Shown here: piece by piece, positions 17,019-25,979 of the stretch
Layout of the letters: every line of letters starts with the position of its first letter
How positions within the stretch are numbered: the stretch's first letter is position 1
NCBI RefSeq assembly: GCF_036016195.1
Contig: NZ_JAYWTM010000011.1
Coordinates: 1-64,000 of the forward strand
From: Brenneria populi
GTDB taxonomy: Bacteria > Pseudomonadota > Gammaproteobacteria > Enterobacterales > Enterobacteriaceae
Length of the DNA: 64,000 nt
Direction of reading: 5' to 3'
The notes under the pieces: model-generated
The model's database searches: none
Seen by the model: only the letters and a program-made list of their open reading frames with translations
What the model was told of the DNA's origin: nothing
Program-made: the position numbers and the translations under genes

Positions 17019-17840
17019 ATGACTCATAACCAATCCACGCACAACACCCCGGTCAACGCCGTCATTTTCGACTGGGCGGGCACGCTGGTCGACTTCGGCT
17101 CGCTGGCGCCGACGCAAATTTTCGTCGATGCATTTTCCTCATTCGGCATTGACGTCACCCTGAAACAGGCGCGCGAACCGATGGGGCTGTCCAAACGGGA
17201 ACATATCCGGCAACTGCTTTTGATGCCCGAGGTCCGTCGCCAATGGCTCGCCCGTTTCTCCCGTGAGCCGAGCGAAGCCGATATCGACGCGGTGTACACC
17301 CGTTTTATGCCGTTGCAAATCGCCAAGGTCGGCGCCTATTCGGCGCCGATTCCCGGCGCGGCGGCGACGCTCGACTGGTTGCGCCGGCATAATATCAAGA
17401 TCGGTTCCTGTTCCGGCTATCCGCGCGCCGTGCTGGACGTGCTGCTGCCACTGGCCGCGAAACGCGGCGTCCAGGCCGACCATGCCGTCGCCGGCGATGA
17501 TCTGCCCTCCGGCGCGCGTCCCGGCGCCGGCATGGCGCTGGCCAACGTACTGGCGCTGGGCGTTCAGGATGTGCGCGCCTGCGTCAAAGTGGACGACACC
17601 GTCCCCGGAATCGAGGAGGGACGCAACGCCGGCATGTGGTGCGTCGGCATCACGCTTTCCGGCAATGAAGTGGGATGCGCGCCCGAGGAGCTCACGCAGC
17701 TTGCGCCCGGCGAACTGGTCGCGCGCAAAGCGCTGGCTGAAGCGAGGCTGCGCGCCGCCGGCGCCCATTATGTGATTGATAGCGTGGCCGATCTGCCCGC
17801 CGTTATTCATCAAATTGAAAGAATGCGCGCCTATCCTTGA
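17019..17840 (+). CDS. phnX: Phosphonoacetaldehyde hydrolase (phosphonatase)
   Basis: PhnX cleaves the C-P bond of phosphonoacetaldehyde to give acetaldehyde and phosphate. The 273-aa product has the HAD nucleophile motif FDWAGTLVDFGS (Asp 18) and the cap-domain segment REPMGLSKREHI, whose Lys 59 corresponds to the Schiff-base lysine of characterised phosphonatases. Other HAD motifs are SCSGYPR and KVDDTVPGIEEGRNAGMW. It lies 12 bp after the Fe-ADH with no strong ribosome site, so it is probably translationally coupled. A LysR gene follows. Confidence 0.95.
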   Translation: MTHNQSTHNTPVNAVIFDWAGTLVDFGSLAPTQIFVDAFSSFGIDVTLKQAREPMGLSKREHIRQLLLMPEVRRQWLARFSREPSEADIDAVYTRFMPLQIAKVGAYSAPIPGAAATLDWLRRHNIKIGSCSGYPRAVLDVLLPLAAKRGVQADHAVAGDDLPSGARPGAGMALANVLALGVQDVRACVKVDDTVPGIEEGRNAGMWCVGITLSGNEVGCAPEELTQLAPGELVARKALAEARLRAAGAHYVIDSVADLPAVIHQIERMRAYP

Positions 17841-17866
17841 GGATTCGGACAACAGGAGCACCGCCC

Positions 17867-18742
17867 ATGATCTACGCACAGCTACGCGCGTTCCTTGCCG
17901 CCGCCCACAGCAACAGCTTCTCCGAGGGCGCCAGGCTCCTCAACATTACCCAGCCGTCTATTTCCAAACAGATACGCGATCTGGAAAAACGCTGCGGGGA
18001 GCCGCTGTTCGAGCGGATTGGGCGGTCGGTCAGGCTAACGCCCCTCGGTTTGAGGGTGATGGAAATATCCAAACGGATGATGGACGCCGAGCTGGACTGT
18101 CTGCTGCTGTTCAACGATGTGGCCGCGCTGGAGGCGGGAGTTCTGCGCATCGCCGCAGTGGGGCCATACCACCTGATGACCATACTGCCCGAATTCCACA
18201 GCCGCTATCCGAAAGTAAGAATCAACGTGCGTTTCGGCGGCTCCAATCATGTCGAGGAGGCGGTACGCCAATTCGACGCCGATATCGGCATACTGGCGAT
18301 GGCGCCGGGCCGCGCCATGCCGGAAATGGACGCCTTTCCTTACCGCAGCTGCCCGATAGTGCTGAGCGTGCCGGCCGACCATCGGCTGGCGCGGGCCGAG
18401 CGTCTGAGCGTACAGGATCTCGCCGCCGAGTCCATTATCCATCGCGAGCCGGGCTCCACCACGCGTCAGATATTCGAAAACGTGTTATATGCCGAAAAGA
18501 CGGGCGTAAACAGTATATTGGAAATCGGCAGCCGGGAGGCGATTCGCATCGCCGTCGCCAACGGCCTGGGCATCGGCTATGTTTCCGAAGACGAGATCGT
18601 GCCGCATCCGAATATTCGCCATATTCCCTTATCCGGCCCGACGCCCCGCACCAATGCGACGCTGATATGGCGTAGCGGGCGCGACGACAATACCCTGGTG
18701 AAAGCCTTCCTGAACGTAGCCCGCGAACAGGCTATGGGCTAA
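17867..18742 (+). CDS. LysR-family regulator of the phosphonate genes
   Basis: A 291-aa LysR-type regulator. The N-terminal helix-turn-helix is MIYAQLRAFLAAAHSNSFSEGARLLNITQPSISKQIRDLEKR and is followed by a periplasmic-binding-like effector domain. ATG 17867 follows AGGAG. It is 26 bp downstream of phnX on the same strand, so it probably autoregulates with the operon and controls it. Its 3' end overlaps the convergent TIM-barrel gene by 11 bp. LysR proteins beside 2-aminoethylphosphonate genes are common; the ligand here is unknown. Confidence 0.88.
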   Translation: MIYAQLRAFLAAAHSNSFSEGARLLNITQPSISKQIRDLEKRCGEPLFERIGRSVRLTPLGLRVMEISKRMMDAELDCLLLFNDVAALEAGVLRIAAVGPYHLMTILPEFHSRYPKVRINVRFGGSNHVEEAVRQFDADIGILAMAPGRAMPEMDAFPYRSCPIVLSVPADHRLARAERLSVQDLAAESIIHREPGSTTRQIFENVLYAEKTGVNSILEIGSREAIRIAVANGLGIGYVSEDEIVPHPNIRHIPLSGPTPRTNATLIWRSGRDDNTLVKAFLNVAREQAMG

Positions 18743-19685
18743 TCTCCAGACAACGGCAGCTCATCGCCAAACTCCGCGCCAGCGCCAGCGACGCCGACTG
18801 CTCATCGGCGAAGCGGTCGCCCTGGATTTCCAGAATCATCATGGCGTCCGGCGCGACGGCCATATCGGCGAATAGCGCCGGCCAGGGAATGTCTCCCCAT
18901 CCCAGGGGCAGATGCAGATCGCCAATGCCCAGCGCCGTCGCTTCCGCCGGCCGATAGAAACGGCGATCGTCCTGAGGAATGCCGAAACTATCGTGTACGT
19001 GTAAATGCCCCGCCACCGCCGACAGCGTCTGTATTTCACGCCGCCAGTCCAGACCGCGCCGGGTGCATTCGATATAAGCGTGGCTGAAGTCGAGAACGCC
19101 GCAGACGTGCGCATGTCCGATTTGGCGAATCGTCCGCGCCACGGCCGCGGGCGACTGACAGTATTCGTCCTCTCCGGTCACGAAAATATTTTCCAGCCCG
19201 ATCCTCACGCCGTAACGCTGCGCGACATCGCCAAGCTCAGCCAGCGCGTCGCGTTCCCGGCGCGCCGCCTGCTCGCGTTGCGCCGGATCGGCGCCGCGCA
19301 AATGCCCGCTATGCTGTACCAGCATCGTTGCGCCGATAGCATCGCAGACCTCCAGCATGGCTCTGACGACGGCCTTCTGACGCGCCAGATCGCGGGCATC
19401 CATCAGGTTGCCGCTGACCAAGCCGTGGACGCTGTAGCGCAGCGCGCGGCGGCGCGTAATATCACGCAGCTTGGCCAAACGGCTTCTCACCGCTCGGCCG
19501 CCGCAAACCACTTCTTCGCCAAAAAGCGATATTTCGGCCGCCTCGGCGCCAAGCGCCTCGATTTCCGCCAGAGAGGCGTCGAGCTGTTTCAGATCGCCGG
19601 TTCCCATATAGCTGGTAAAGCCGATGGCGGCGATAGGAGAGCCGGAGCTCTGACGACGGCGCGATATTGCTAATTCGGACATCAT
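18732..19685 (-). CDS. TIM-barrel sugar phosphate isomerase/AP-endonuclease-2-like enzyme
   Basis: A protein of about 317 aa in the xylose-isomerase-like TIM-barrel superfamily. Likely metal-binding positions fall in VQHSGH, IGLENIF, LDFSHAY, HLHVHDS, LGWGDIPW and ILEIQGD. Such proteins act as epimerases, isomerases or phosphodiesterase-like hydrolases, so the reaction is not predictable. It is the last gene of the Ugp-like transporter operon, 11 bp after the second permease. It may therefore process the imported compound, much as the unrelated UgpQ does for glycerophosphodiesters (inference). Two ATGs (19685, 19682) fit the GGAG; an upstream in-frame GTG is less likely. Confidence 0.75.
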   Translation of the reverse strand: MMSELAISRRRQSSGSPIAAIGFTSYMGTGDLKQLDASLAEIEALGAEAAEISLFGEEVVCGGRAVRSRLAKLRDITRRRALRYSVHGLVSGNLMDARDLARQKAVVRAMLEVCDAIGATMLVQHSGHLRGADPAQREQAARRERDALAELGDVAQRYGVRIGLENIFVTGEDEYCQSPAAVARTIRQIGHAHVCGVLDFSHAYIECTRRGLDWRREIQTLSAVAGHLHVHDSFGIPQDDRRFYRPAEATALGIGDLHLPLGWGDIPWPALFADMAVAPDAMMILEIQGDRFADEQSASLALARSLAMSCRCLEISP

Positions 19686-19696
19686 ATTCTCCACGA

Positions 19697-20584
19697 TTAT
19701 TGAGAACTATTCGACAGCCCCCGCACCAGGTAGCGATGCAGAACAAGGCAGACCAGCACCGGAGGCAGCATGGAAATCAGCGTCCCCGCCATGGCGATGT
19801 GCCATTCAGGCAAACCGTCGCCGCCCGGCGCCAGAGCGCGGATGGCCACCGTCGCGGTTTGATAAGCGGGATCCGAAACGGCCAGCCGCGGCCATAGATA
19901 TTGGTTCCAGGAGTAGATAAACAGGATCGTTCCCAACGAGATGATATTGCCGCGCGACATCGGCATTAGGATATCGAAGAAGAAACGCATGGGAGAGGCC
20001 CCATCTATCCGGGACGCTTCCAGCACTTCGTCGGGAATGGTCATAAAACACTGCCGGAACAGAAAGGTGCCCGTGGCGGAAGCGATCAGCGGCAGCATCA
20101 ATCCCGAATAGCTATTCAGCAGATTCACCCGCACGGAAATTTCCGTACCGAACAGCAGTTGCCACAGCGCCCTGATCGGCGCCAGCAGATCGGACGCCAC
20201 GCCGTAGGTCGGCGCCACGCGGATCTCCAGCGGCAACATAAGCGACATAAAAACCAGAATAAAAAACAGGTGGCGCAGCCTGCCGCGGAAGTAAACGATG
20301 GCAAAGGCGCTCAGCGCGGCGATGACAATCTTGCATAGGGTTACGATAACCGCGACCAGCAGGCTATTGAGCAGCGCCGGCCCCAATCGGGCGCGCGTCC
20401 AGGCTGCGGCCAGATTATCCGCCAGCGCGCTTCCCGGCAGTAGGCTGAAGGGTAGCGCATTGACCTGGCTGAGCGACTGGGTGGCGGCGGAAATCACTAT
20501 CCACAGCGGGCCGGCAATCGCCAACGCGCCCAGCAGCATAACCCCGTACGCGATCAGATTGACGTTTCGGGCATTCTCGTACAT
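19697..20584 (-). CDS. ABC transporter permease, UgpE/MalG-like
   Basis: A 295-aa inner-membrane permease with about six helices. The cytoplasmic EAA loop, EASRIDGASPMRFFFDILMP, contacts the ATPase. It follows the UgpA-like permease by 13 bp. It belongs to the carbohydrate-uptake-1 group (UgpE, MalG). No ATPase gene is in this operon. Confidence 0.88.
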   Translation of the reverse strand: MYENARNVNLIAYGVMLLGALAIAGPLWIVISAATQSLSQVNALPFSLLPGSALADNLAAAWTRARLGPALLNSLLVAVIVTLCKIVIAALSAFAIVYFRGRLRHLFFILVFMSLMLPLEIRVAPTYGVASDLLAPIRALWQLLFGTEISVRVNLLNSYSGLMLPLIASATGTFLFRQCFMTIPDEVLEASRIDGASPMRFFFDILMPMSRGNIISLGTILFIYSWNQYLWPRLAVSDPAYQTATVAIRALAPGGDGLPEWHIAMAGTLISMLPPVLVCLVLHRYLVRGLSNSSQ

Positions 20585-20597
20585 AGGATGTTCCCCG

Positions 20598-21488
20598 TTA
20601 TTTATAGTGCACGCGGCGTTCGATAACGCGGAACTGCAGCATGGCGAGCGCGACGGTGATCGCCACCAGCAGCAGACTTTGCGCGGCTGAGCCGGAATAA
20701 TTCAGCCCCTCGAACGCTTCATTAACCAGTCGGTAGATCAGCAGATCGGTGGCTTTCGCCGGTCCGCCCTGGGTGGTCATATCGATGATGCCGAACGTAT
20801 CCGGCCCCACCAGGCTCTCATTGAGGTTCAGCACGAACAGGAAAAACAGCGACGGCGTCAGCAGCGGCAACTGAATATCCAGCGCGCGCTTGAACGGCCC
20901 GGCGCCGTCAAGAGCGGCGGCTTCCAGCAGATATCGGGGAATAGCCCGCAGACCGGCCAGCAGAAACAAGAAGTTATACCCCACCCATTTCCAGGAAAAG
21001 CAGGCTACCAGCAGCGCCATGGCGTGCGTGCTGTCGCGCGTCGGATCCCAGGTTCCCGGCCGCCAGGCATTCAGGCCGGCGAGCAGGCCGGCCTCGGGGC
21101 TGAAAATAAAGCTGAAAGCCAGGCCCGCGGCGGGCGCCGCCACGGCGTAAGGCAGAATATAGAGTACGCTGCATGTATGCGCGCCGCGCAGCCCGCGGTC
21201 GACGCATATCGCCAGCGCCGTCGCCGCCGCCAGCGACAAAAGCGGCGCGGTCAGCGAAAAAAGAAGGCTTTGGCGCAGCGCGCGGGCATATTCCGGGTCG
21301 GCGAATATTTCCCGGAAATTGTCCCAGCCGACGAAAATACGTCCGCCGCCGCCAAACGGCGGCTCCAGCGTGAACGACCAATCGATGAGCGAGCTGGCCG
21401 GCCAGTAGATAAACCACAGCACCAGCGCCAGCTGCGGTAGCGCCAGCCACAGGGGGAGCCAGCGATTCGGGTATGACTGTTTTTTCAT
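20598..21488 (-). CDS. ABC transporter permease, UgpA/MalF-like
   Basis: A 296-aa permease with an EAA loop (EAAALDGAGPFKRALDIQLPLL) and about six transmembrane helices. The start overlaps the stop of the binding-protein gene by four bases (ATGA). It pairs with the UgpE-like permease downstream. Confidence 0.88.
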   Translation of the reverse strand: MKKQSYPNRWLPLWLALPQLALVLWFIYWPASSLIDWSFTLEPPFGGGGRIFVGWDNFREIFADPEYARALRQSLLFSLTAPLLSLAAATALAICVDRGLRGAHTCSVLYILPYAVAAPAAGLAFSFIFSPEAGLLAGLNAWRPGTWDPTRDSTHAMALLVACFSWKWVGYNFLFLLAGLRAIPRYLLEAAALDGAGPFKRALDIQLPLLTPSLFFLFVLNLNESLVGPDTFGIIDMTTQGGPAKATDLLIYRLVNEAFEGLNYSGSAAQSLLLVAITVALAMLQFRVIERRVHYK

Positions 21489-22852
21489 GGCTTACCGGCG
21501 TCCGTGCCCGATTCAACACGCCGATTGGCATAGGTTTTCTCAAAACGCCGCAGGATGACATTACCGCGCGCCACGGCGCGATCCAACGCCGCCTGCACCG
21601 ACATCCGGTTCGTAAAGATCGCCTCCATAGCGTCAGACATTTCGCGGCGGATCAGCGAAAAGCCCCCCAAACGGATACCGCGCGTATTTTCAGATACGGG
21701 AGACCAGGACAGGCTCTCGATGGCCATCTCTTTGCCGCGGTTTTCCGGACGCTGATAGAATCCTGTCGCCTTCATGGCGGTAAACGCGCTGCGCGTAACC
21801 GGAATGTAGCCGGTAACGCCGGACCACCACTCCACATTTTCAGGCTTGGCCAGAAAATCGAAGAAGGCCGCGACCCCGTCGTACTCCTGCGCCGGGCGAT
21901 TCTTCATCACCCACAGGGAGGTGCCGCCGACGATGGAATTCCGGCGCGGCGTCCCTTTCCATACCGGCAGCATGGCGACGTCCCATTGCACCTTCGGATC
22001 CAGCGTCGCTTTGATGGTATCGTAAAAAGCGATGGAGGTTTGCATCATCTGGCACTGGCCGGAAGCGAATGAGGGCACCACGCCCACGCCCTGCTGCGGC
22101 GTTTTCGTCACAAATAGCCCGGCGTCCGCCATGCGTTTAAAAAACGACAGGTGGTCGACCACCTTGGTGCGATTAATCAGCAGTTCGGCGTCCAGGCCGT
22201 CGTAACCGTTGGCGCGGGTGGCGAACGGCTGGTTGTGGATGGCGGAAAACTGTTCGATCGTCGGCCAGCTGTCGTAATCGAACGAGAACGGACAGTCGAA
22301 GCCGGCGGCCTTGAGCTTGACGGCGGCCGACTCAACCTCTTCCCAGGTCTGCGGCGCGCGCTCTACTCCGGCACGGCGCAGCGCATCCCGGTTCAGATAA
22401 AGCACCGCGGTCGAGGAGTTGAAAGGAAAAGCCAGTAGCTCGCCGGACGCCGTGGAGAAGTAGTTCGAGATGCCGGGAAAATAGTCCGCCCAATCCACAT
22501 CGTAGCCATGTTCAGCCATCAGGCGGGTCACCGGGATGTAGGCGCCGGACAGCATCAGATCGAGCGTGGCGCCATCGAACACCTGCACCACCGCCGGATG
22601 CGAGTTCCCGCGATAAGCCGCAACCGTATTCTGCACCGCTTCGGCGTAGCCGCCCTGCCCCGTGCAGACGGCTTCGAACTTGTCCTGCGAGGCATTGAAG
22701 CGGGCGCAGGCGTCCTTGACCCTCTCGCCCAGATTCCCGGTCAAACCGTACCAAAATTCGAAACGCTTTTTTTCCGCCTTGACGGGATTGGCAACCGCAC
22801 CGCCAGCCAGCACGCTCGCCGCAACAACCAGCGCAAGAATTTTTTTCGACAT
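21485..22852 (-). CDS. Extracellular solute-binding protein, UgpB-like
   Basis: A 455-aa periplasmic binding protein with a Sec signal (MSKKILALVVAASVLAGGAVA). The body resembles the glycerol-3-phosphate binder UgpB, for example LAFPFNSSTAVLYLNRDALRRAG, FLDFLAKPENVEWWSGVTGYIPVT and ALDRAVARGNVILRRFEK. UgpB starts with a different ligand-site segment (WHSMEGELG); here it is FWYGLTGNLGE, so the ligand may differ. ATG 22852 follows GGAG. Its convergence with phnX suggests an organophosphorus ligand (inference). Confidence 0.88.
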   Translation of the reverse strand: MSKKILALVVAASVLAGGAVANPVKAEKKRFEFWYGLTGNLGERVKDACARFNASQDKFEAVCTGQGGYAEAVQNTVAAYRGNSHPAVVQVFDGATLDLMLSGAYIPVTRLMAEHGYDVDWADYFPGISNYFSTASGELLAFPFNSSTAVLYLNRDALRRAGVERAPQTWEEVESAAVKLKAAGFDCPFSFDYDSWPTIEQFSAIHNQPFATRANGYDGLDAELLINRTKVVDHLSFFKRMADAGLFVTKTPQQGVGVVPSFASGQCQMMQTSIAFYDTIKATLDPKVQWDVAMLPVWKGTPRRNSIVGGTSLWVMKNRPAQEYDGVAAFFDFLAKPENVEWWSGVTGYIPVTRSAFTAMKATGFYQRPENRGKEMAIESLSWSPVSENTRGIRLGGFSLIRREMSDAMEAIFTNRMSVQAALDRAVARGNVILRRFEKTYANRRVESGTDAGKP

Positions 22853-23146
22853 ATCCAGAATCTCCAGCAGCGTTATCTCATAAACCCAGCGGGGATGGCT
22901 TCTCCCCAGGAATAACGGCGATGATAGAGACTTTTCATGACAGCCAACCTATGAGTTTGATAACCCCTAATCTGATAAATCATTGCTAAAACGCATGAAT
23001 GCGCGCAGCGCGCAACCGTCCCTGGCGCGGCACGACGCCGGCAACCGTCTGATATCAAGGGAAAAGATGGCTATCAATGAGATAACGCCGGCGGCGACCC
23101 CCTAGCTGGGGGTTGCCACCCGCCTTATCAGCGGAGGACCGCGCGA
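22853..23146 (-). promoter_or_regulatory. Upstream region of the Ugp-like operon
   Basis: This 294-bp gap must hold the promoter of the transporter operon. No clear Pho box or -35/-10 pair was found by eye. A 21-codon minus frame (22938-22873) precedes the binding-protein gene, but its ribosome site is weak and I do not call it a gene. Confidence 0.35.
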
Positions 23147-23713
23147 TCACTGCAAATAATCGCGCAGTATATTATTCAATGCCGGGAATTGATGGAAACC
23201 ATCGCAGTCGAGGAAGTGTCCGCATCCGGTAAAGCTATAGAGTTCGGCATCCAGCTGCTCGCGCAGTTTTATCGTGTGATGCGGTGCAACAACGGTATCG
23301 TCCGAAGACAGGATGGTGATCCGATGTTTTATCGTTTTACGCAATAGGTCGAAGTCAATTTGCGCCGCGGTGAAATCGTTAAGTTCGGGATGCGTTTCGA
23401 TCCGTTCCGCAAATCCAGACACCAGAATAACGCCCCCGACCTTTAACCGCTGATGCAAAGAGGACAAATAGCGCAAAACGGTGACGCAGCCTAAACTGTG
23501 TCCGATAAACCAGGTTTTTTCATTGGGCATATCAATCGTATGGCGCAACTGCGCCAGCCATTTATCAGGCTTAGGCGCGCGCGGCATCGGCATTTTAGGA
23601 ATAAAAACCTTGATATCGGCGTCTTCGCACTGTTGGCGTAGCCATTGAAACCAATGATGTCGCGGCGTCGACAAGAATCCATGTACTATGATGATATTAT
23701 TGACATAGCTCAT
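23147..23713 (-). CDS. YdeN/RBBP9-type alpha/beta hydrolase
   Basis: A 188-aa serine hydrolase of the small RBBP9/YdeN family. The oxyanion strand is IIIVHGFLSTP, the nucleophile elbow is GHSLG (Ser 73), the acid Asp lies in LSSDDTVV and the His in TGCGHFLD. ATG 23713 follows AGGAGG, which decides this start over upstream in-frame codons. Substrates of this family in bacteria are mostly unknown. It lies alone, convergent to no obvious partner. Confidence 0.85.
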   Translation of the reverse strand: MSYVNNIIIVHGFLSTPRHHWFQWLRQQCEDADIKVFIPKMPMPRAPKPDKWLAQLRHTIDMPNEKTWFIGHSLGCVTVLRYLSSLHQRLKVGGVILVSGFAERIETHPELNDFTAAQIDFDLLRKTIKHRITILSSDDTVVAPHHTIKLREQLDAELYSFTGCGHFLDCDGFHQFPALNNILRDYLQ

Positions 23714-23957
23714 ACATCCTCCTGCGGGTGCAAGGAACAAGCGCTGGCCCAAAGAACAATGCGTCTGTCGAGATAGGCACATAACGGCGCAACCATAGCG
23801 CGTTTCTGTGTCAAGCGCATGTCAGACCATAAAAACAGGTTTACGGACGCCCTCGTCATTTCATTAAAACGTAAATAAACCTTCATTTTAATGAAACCAA
23901 AATGGAGCATATTTGAAATATAAGGATTATTACCAACACCTCGTTGAAGGAGTCATT

Positions 23958-24170
23958 ATGTCGTTAGTGCAGGCATCCACATATTCCGAAGCTGAAGAGC
24001 TGATTCAAGCCGGAATTGCCAGAAAGATAAAATTAGCGTTTGATATCGGAAGCGATGATTTTTTCAAACTTGCTATGATGAGTGCGGACAGAGGCGGGAA
24101 AATATTTAAAAAAGATGACTATTTTGTTATTTCGATGAAAAAAATAATTATTCCAGAAAACATTAGTTAA
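23958..24170 (+). CDS. Orphan 70-aa protein
   Basis: MSLVQASTYSEAEELIQAG to the C-terminal MKKIIIPENIS is a soluble, mixed-charge protein with no family I recognise. ATG 23958 has a good ribosome site (AAGGAG, six bases upstream). The base composition is AT-rich, like the island to its right. It is isolated between a hydrolase and the sulfur-type cluster. Confidence 0.55.
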   Translation: MSLVQASTYSEAEELIQAGIARKIKLAFDIGSDDFFKLAMMSADRGGKIFKKDDYFVISMKKIIIPENIS

Positions 24171-24399
24171 AATAATAAAAAACCTGAACAACAGGAACAG
24201 ATTCCGACAGCGCAAACAATAACCCACTCCAATAGCTGACGTCGGTCGGCTTTAAACAGCATCGAATATCCATTCTCATCTTATCGCCGGAACGTCCTTC
24301 GATATACCGCCAAAGACGGCGCGCTTATCAAAGGGGAACGCCGGCGATAAGATTTTCGCGGGTCTATCCCACGTCGCAATCATCGCCCGCCAGGCGATA

Positions 24400-24930
24400 T
24401 CAGGAAACAGACGACCTTCTATAATGAATTTCACATACCTGGCCGCCTTTCGCAATGGTGTTTCCCAATTCAAACTCCAAATTGGCAAATGCCGTCGCCA
24501 GCGCGCTGTCTCCCTCCATGCAGATATCGCATAAGTTCGCCAGTTCATCCGTGCTTCTATTTTGCTGCAGCCACTTATTAACATACGGACAGTAATGAAA
24601 GTGAACCTGAAACTCTTCTTCTGTCGCCTTGATTAACTCCATCTCATAAACATTAGGCTCTAAACCGGAGGTGAATGTTTTTGAAAACTCAACGATATCA
24701 TTAGGATTTTTCATCGACTGCGCCATATCCCGGCCATTGGCGGCGCCATAGTTATAAATAGCGGCGCGGGCGAAGCCGTCATCCAGACCTTTACTTTTCG
24801 CTTCATCAATCATATTGGCAATGGTAGACGCTCTTTTTTCCGTTACGCCTCTTAAGGCCAACGTTACCTCATCATTTATTGATGGCGTATTATTTTTCTT
24901 TATTTCATTCAGTAATTTACCACTCATCAT
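24400..24930 (-). CDS. L-2-amino-thiazoline-4-carboxylate hydrolase family protein
   Basis: A 176-aa protein with the hallmark blocks of the ATC-hydrolase family: HFHYCPYVNKW, LCDICMEGD and an ISFxPxNGxD-poor C-terminus (LEFELGNTIAKGGQVCEIHYR). Described members open the thiazoline ring of ATC on the route to L-cysteine, but the family is broad. Cysteines in HYCPY and CDIC are candidate active-site or metal residues. It is the last gene behind a cystine-type ABC importer, 117 bp after the binding protein, which supports a cysteine-precursor role. ATG 24930 follows AAGAGG. Confidence 0.8.
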   Translation of the reverse strand: MMSGKLLNEIKKNNTPSINDEVTLALRGVTEKRASTIANMIDEAKSKGLDDGFARAAIYNYGAANGRDMAQSMKNPNDIVEFSKTFTSGLEPNVYEMELIKATEEEFQVHFHYCPYVNKWLQQNRSTDELANLCDICMEGDSALATAFANLEFELGNTIAKGGQVCEIHYRRSSVS

Positions 24931-25047
24931 CACAACCTCTTTATTTATTATCCCCAGATGGAAATCTTAATCAAAAAAATAGTCGAGCCTTGAAACCAGG
25001 ATGCATGATTTCATATTTAAAACCATGCATTCCTATTTCATCACGAC

Positions 25048-25929
25048 CTAAAATTTGCTTGGAACCGTTATATCTTTAGCGCCATCTAAAGCATAAACAT
25101 CTTCGCCAAGCCACTTCACGGACAATTTCGCCAATGTCCCGTCATTTTTCAGATCGACTAATACTTTATCAATTGCTTTTAATAATTCAGCCGACTGCGG
25201 CGTTTTGCTATACAGGAATACGTTCGGGAAAATCCCCACGGAGTTGGACACTTTCAGATTTAAATCGATTTTTTTAGTCACGGCCAGAAATGCGCCGATG
25301 GGATAAATAGCGGCATCATACTCGCCGGAAGCCACCGATTTGAAAATATCGGCCGCCGTTTCCTCGCCCGTTGCCTTTAACACAATCTGATTATCGGGAT
25401 TCGCCGCATTGTAGTCGGAAATAACCTGATAACGCGCGTCGCTGACATGGATAGGAACCAGACGTTTTCCCGACTTGGCAAAATCCGCCAGGGAGTTTAT
25501 TGCGTTATCGTCTTTTCTTACGATCAAGCGCAAATCGCTTAAACCCGTCGGCTCTTTTGAATAGTCGTATTTTTCGGCGCGTTCCTTATTAATATAGAAG
25601 TGATTCGCCGCCAAGTTATAGGTTCCCGTAGATAATCCGACTAACATCGCATCGCGGGATACCGCGTTAAAGTGAAATGAGTATTGCGGCAATTTTTCAT
25701 CAATAATGCCCAGCAGTTCGCCATCGTAACCGGAAAACTTACCGGCATCGTCAACGAAAGAAAAAGGAAAAGAATTTTCATTAATGACCACTTCGACCTC
25801 TTTCACCTGGCCGCCTGCCGGCGCAGCGCCGTTGCCTGCGGCGCCCTGGTCGGAATTCGACGCGTTATCGCATCCCGCGATGCCCAAGGCTAGCGCGGCG
25901 ACGACTGCATATAAATATTTTTTACTCAT
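25048..25929 (-). CDS. Amino-acid/cystine-type ABC transporter binding lipoprotein
   Basis: A 293-aa family 3 solute-binding protein. The signal MSKKYLYAVVAALALGIAGC ends in a lipobox-like GIAGC, so it may be lipid-anchored, which is unusual for enterobacterial binding proteins and common in Gram-positives. The body, with FVDDAGKFSGYDGELLGII and AEKYDYSKEP, resembles TcyJ/TcyK-like sulfur amino-acid binders. ATG 25929 follows CAGGAG. It lies 50 bp after the second permease. AT-rich codon use matches the rest of this cluster. Confidence 0.85.
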   Translation of the reverse strand: MSKKYLYAVVAALALGIAGCDNASNSDQGAAGNGAAPAGGQVKEVEVVINENSFPFSFVDDAGKFSGYDGELLGIIDEKLPQYSFHFNAVSRDAMLVGLSTGTYNLAANHFYINKERAEKYDYSKEPTGLSDLRLIVRKDDNAINSLADFAKSGKRLVPIHVSDARYQVISDYNAANPDNQIVLKATGEETAADIFKSVASGEYDAAIYPIGAFLAVTKKIDLNLKVSNSVGIFPNVFLYSKTPQSAELLKAIDKVLVDLKNDGTLAKLSVKWLGEDVYALDGAKDITVPSKF

Positions 25930-25979
25930 ATTATTAATCAACTCCTGTGATAAATTAGCACCCTGAATTTTACAACCGA

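Noticed and set aside
22873..22938. 21-codon leader frame upstream of the UgpB-like gene
   Set aside because: Weak ribosome site and no stop/attenuator arrangement; not enough to call a regulatory uORF.
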